A stretch of 7,639 bases of DNA, taken from NCBI GenBank assembly GCA_003519445.1, contig DOWS01000053.1, positions 7,042 to 14,680 on the forward strand, given 5' to 3'. A program made the position numbers and the translations under genes. A model generated the notes under the pieces. The model had not been told where the DNA came from and ran no database searches. It worked only from the letters and a program-made list of their open reading frames with translations. Shown here in pieces: positions 6,212 to 7,639 of this stretch (position 1 is its first letter; each line of letters starts with the position of its first letter). This DNA comes from Candidatus Daviesbacteria bacterium (GTDB lineage: Bacteria; Patescibacteriota; Microgenomatia; Daviesbacterales; UBA10151).

Positions 6212-6470
6212 GAATAACAAAAAATTGTTTGTTGGCTCCCTACCATGGGAAGTCGATGATGCAAAACTGGCTCAAATTTTTGCCCAGGCAGGAACAGTTG
6301 TTTCAGCTCAAGTGGTAAAAGATAGAGACACCGGTAGATCCCGCGGCTTTGGTTTTGTGGAAATGTCCACAGATGAAGAAGCACAAAATGCGGTAAATAA
6401 TCTAAACGGAACAGATGTTGACGGCAGAAAAATTGTGGTCAATATTGCCCGTCCCCGGGAAGACCGTTAA
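6210..6470 (+). CDS. Single-RRM RNA-binding protein
   Basis: 86 residues, one complete RNA recognition motif and little else. RNP2 is LFVGSL (6-11) and RNP1 is RGFGFVEM (about 45-52); their aromatic residues stack on RNA bases. NLNGTDVDGRKIVVNIA completes the last helix and strand. The charged tail (RPREDR) is short and lacks the glycine-rich extension of many cyanobacterial Rbp proteins. The start is TTG: it sits 5 bases after a strong Shine-Dalgarno, GAGGTGAT, and includes the whole first strand, while the next in-frame Met falls inside RNP1. Small bacterial RRM proteins are often cold-inducible and bind mRNA; such a role is inferred here. Its leader hairpin suggests translational control or autoregulation. 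Confidence 0.96.
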   Translation: MNNKKLFVGSLPWEVDDAKLAQIFAQAGTVVSAQVVKDRDTGRSRGFGFVEMSTDEEAQNAVNNLNGTDVDGRKIVVNIARPREDR

Positions 6471-6481
6471 TTTTTGGATGT

Positions 6482-6518
6482 TACAGGTTGAAAATTTCCT
6501 GACTTGCCTGTAGTTTTT
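6482..6518 (+). terminator. Possible weak terminator after the RRM gene
   Basis: TACAGG (6482-6487) can pair with CCTGTA (6507-6512), followed by G and five T's (6514-6518). The 19-base loop makes it weak. CAGG (6484-6487) could pair instead with CCTG (6498-6501). It lies between two convergent genes. The minus-strand reading has no T-tract. Confidence 0.35.
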
Positions 6519-6527
6519 AAGTGGGAT

Positions 6528-7397
6528 TTAAAGTCTTTTGGCAAAATCTAAAAGAGATAACCCACCGGGAATTTTGATTCTAGGCATGTTGTAAATAGTG
6601 CCCTCGCTTTGCGTGGTTGAAAACCAAGTACCAATACCCCCGATATAACCTGCTGTTTTAACTGCCTCCTGTACCTGTTCACTGGAAATACCGTTAGGAT
6701 AAGCAATAAAATTTATTGGCACACCAAATCTGGCTTCCAGGGTCTTTTTACTTTCTGCAAGTTCACTTACTAGCCTGTCTTTTGTTAAAGAAGGCAAATT
6801 GGCATGGGAAACAGAGTGTGATTCAAATGATAAAAGACCCGAGGCTTGCATTTCGGAAAGCTGTTCCCAGCTGGCATAATACTTAGTACCTATTAAACCT
6901 GTTGGTATAAAAGCTACAGCTCGGAAGCCATATTTTCTCAAGATTCCAAAGGCATTTATATAAAGATCAACATACCCGTCGTCAAAGGTAATCACCACTG
7001 GCTTTGAAGGAAGCGAAGCGATGCCCCTCAATCCTGCCACCATAGTATCCAAAGTAATAGGGTCGTACCCGTTTTGGGAAAGATACCCCATTTGCTCATC
7101 AAATTTTTCAGGCGAAACAGATAGATTATCCCTAGCACTGTCATCAGGATTGGGGTTACCTCCTATGTAATGATATAAAAGAATAGGTATATGAGCTTGC
7201 CTGCCGGAGTGTACAGGTACAACCGGTTTAGGAGAATTTGAAGGTATGAGAGAGAATGAAGATGTTAATGGTGAGAATGATGGTACTGGTACTGGTTGAT
7301 TATTAACAAGCGCTTCATTTTTAGCAGGTTTTATCACTATTGCCAAAATAATCAAAAAAAAGGCCAATAAAATTATCCCCCAAAGAATTTTTACCAT
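6528..7397 (-). CDS. Membrane-anchored polysaccharide deacetylase (NodB / CE4)
   Basis: 289 residues. Residues 4-23 are a signal anchor, and residues about 33-65 are a Pro/Ser-rich linker that would hold the catalytic domain away from the membrane. ILLYHYI (72-78) is the typical opening of this family. Motif 1 is TFDDGY (137-142), with Asp139 and Asp140 as catalytic base and metal ligand. Motif 2 is SHSVSH (193-198), giving metal ligands His194 and His198. Motif 3 is reduced to AYPNG (232-236) in place of the usual RxPYG-like stretch. MPRIKI (271-276) near the end probably supplies a late active-site residue. The expected reaction is removal of N-acetyl (or O-acetyl) groups from an envelope glycan such as peptidoglycan; the substrate cannot be read from the sequence. 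It is monocistronic, convergent with the RRM gene, and has no Shine-Dalgarno. Confidence 0.95.
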   Translation of the reverse strand: MVKILWGIILLAFFLIILAIVIKPAKNEALVNNQPVPVPSFSPLTSSFSLIPSNSPKPVVPVHSGRQAHIPILLYHYIGGNPNPDDSARDNLSVSPEKFDEQMGYLSQNGYDPITLDTMVAGLRGIASLPSKPVVITFDDGYVDLYINAFGILRKYGFRAVAFIPTGLIGTKYYASWEQLSEMQASGLLSFESHSVSHANLPSLTKDRLVSELAESKKTLEARFGVPINFIAYPNGISSEQVQEAVKTAGYIGGIGTWFSTTQSEGTIYNMPRIKIPGGLSLLDFAKRL

Positions 7398-7408
7398 ATC
7401 TAATAATC

Positions 7409-7417
7409 ATTATAGCA
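7409..7417 (-). promoter_or_regulatory. Extended -10 of the deacetylase gene
   Basis: On the minus strand TGc-TATAAT, with the hexamer at 7414-7409. Eleven bases separate it from ATG 7397, so the leader would be only about 5 bases. No clear -35 is seen. Confidence 0.65.
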
Positions 7418-7438
7418 ATTCCCCTTTTGATATTAATC

Positions 7439-7447
7439 TGCTAAAAT
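7439..7447 (+). promoter_or_regulatory. Extended -10 of the tRNA-Leu gene
   Basis: TGc-TAAAAT with the hexamer at 7442-7447. The expected start near 7454 leaves a 5' leader of about 10 bases for RNase P. No -35 at proper spacing is evident. Confidence 0.5.
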
Positions 7448-7463
7448 AAGCATAGATTTATTT

Positions 7464-7545
7464 GCCGCGGTGGTGGAATGGCATACACGCTCGCCTTAAG
7501 AGCGAGTCCCCAAAAGGGATGTGGGTTCGACTCCCACTCGCGGCA
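7464..7545 (+). tRNA. tRNA-Leu (anticodon UAA)
   Basis: Cloverleaf read by eye. The acceptor is GCCGCGG (7464-7470) with TCGCGGC (7538-7544), seven pairs including one G-U, and discriminator A7545. The D stem is GTG with CAC and a GG in its loop. The anticodon stem is CTCGC with GCGAG around loop CTTAAGA, so the anticodon is TAA at 7497-7499. A long variable arm (CCC, loop, GGG) marks a class II tRNA and fits leucine. The T arm is GTGGG-TTCGACT-CCCAC. The 3' CCA is not encoded and must be added by a CCA-adding enzyme. Confidence 0.97.
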
Positions 7546-7614
7546 CTTCGACGGGCCTGCCCGCGTGCCGTCGGCAAAGCCTATGGCGGCGTACGACCGA
7601 AGCCTTGGCGAAGG
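7546..7614. repeat. GC-rich palindromic spacer between two tRNA genes
   Basis: Far richer in GC than the rest of the window and full of short inverted repeats: GGGC-CT-GCCC (7553-7562), GACGG with CCGTC (7550-7554 and 7568-7572), CTTCG with CGAAG (7546-7550 and 7598-7602), and GCCTT-GGCG-AAGGC (7602-7615), which reaches the next tRNA. It resembles dispersed GC-rich palindromic repeats I associate with CPR genomes. Only one copy is visible here, so repeat status is inference. Confidence 0.5.
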
Positions 7615-7639
7615 CGGGGTGTAGTTCATCGGTAGAACG
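7615..7639 (+). tRNA. 5' part of a second tRNA, identity unresolved
   Basis: CGGGGTG (7615-7621) can be the acceptor strand, followed by TA and a D arm GTTC-ATCGGTA-GAAC (7624-7638). The window ends before the anticodon. The D arm is like those of Gly or Trp tRNAs, while a C at position 1 would fit Pro, so no amino acid is assigned. Confidence 0.75.

Noticed and set aside
6172..6384. Minus-strand open frame opposite the RRM gene
   Set aside because: Antisense to RNP1 and RNP2 coding sequence and to the leader hairpin; no own signals.
7441..7629. Minus-strand open frame of 62 codons
   Set aside because: Lies across tRNA-Leu and the start of another tRNA, so it is spurious.

Overview
The window looks like a piece of a small, AT-rich genome from the Candidate Phyla Radiation (Patescibacteria), most likely a Microgenomates-type lineage. 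This placement is inference. It rests on compact genes with gaps of 3 to about 130 bases, many starts with no Shine-Dalgarno sequence, a tRNA without an encoded CCA end, a stand-alone RRM protein, and a GC-rich palindromic repeat between tRNAs. TGA is used as a stop (end of the DUF475 gene), which argues against the CPR groups that read TGA as glycine.

Layout. (1) 1-1037, minus: a membrane-anchored S41 (C-terminal processing) peptidase whose 3' end lies outside the window. Where a PDZ domain would be expected it carries a degenerate J-domain-like segment. (2) 1062-1973, plus: a DUF475/TerC-like membrane protein, divergent from the peptidase over 24 bases. (3) 2004-2600, plus: an unrecognised protein of 198 residues behind a near-consensus promoter. 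(4) 2604-4964, minus: a two-gene unit of a small ferredoxin-NADP reductase-type flavoprotein followed 3 bases later by a GT-C-like polytopic membrane protein. (5) 5022-6080, plus: a Fic AMP-transferase with an N-terminal inhibitory motif and a C-terminal winged helix, bracketed by two 28-bp imperfect direct repeats. (6) 6210-6470, plus: a single-RRM RNA-binding protein starting at TTG, behind a leader whose 9-bp hairpin buries the Shine-Dalgarno and runs into eight T's. (7) 6528-7397, minus: a membrane-anchored NodB polysaccharide deacetylase. (8) 7464-7545: tRNA-Leu(UAA), then a GC-rich palindromic spacer and the 5' part of a second tRNA at the right edge.

How the parts relate. Several genes concern the envelope: the S41 peptidase, the DUF475 transporter-like protein, the GT-C-like protein and the deacetylase. 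They do not form one operon. Promoters repeatedly show an extended -10 (TGn-TANNNT) very close to the start codon, so leaderless or near-leaderless transcripts seem to be the local default. The RRM gene, with a full Shine-Dalgarno inside a hairpin, is the exception and the best candidate for RNA-level control. The most unusual items are the J-like S41 peptidase, the RRM leader switch and the repeat-flanked fic gene.
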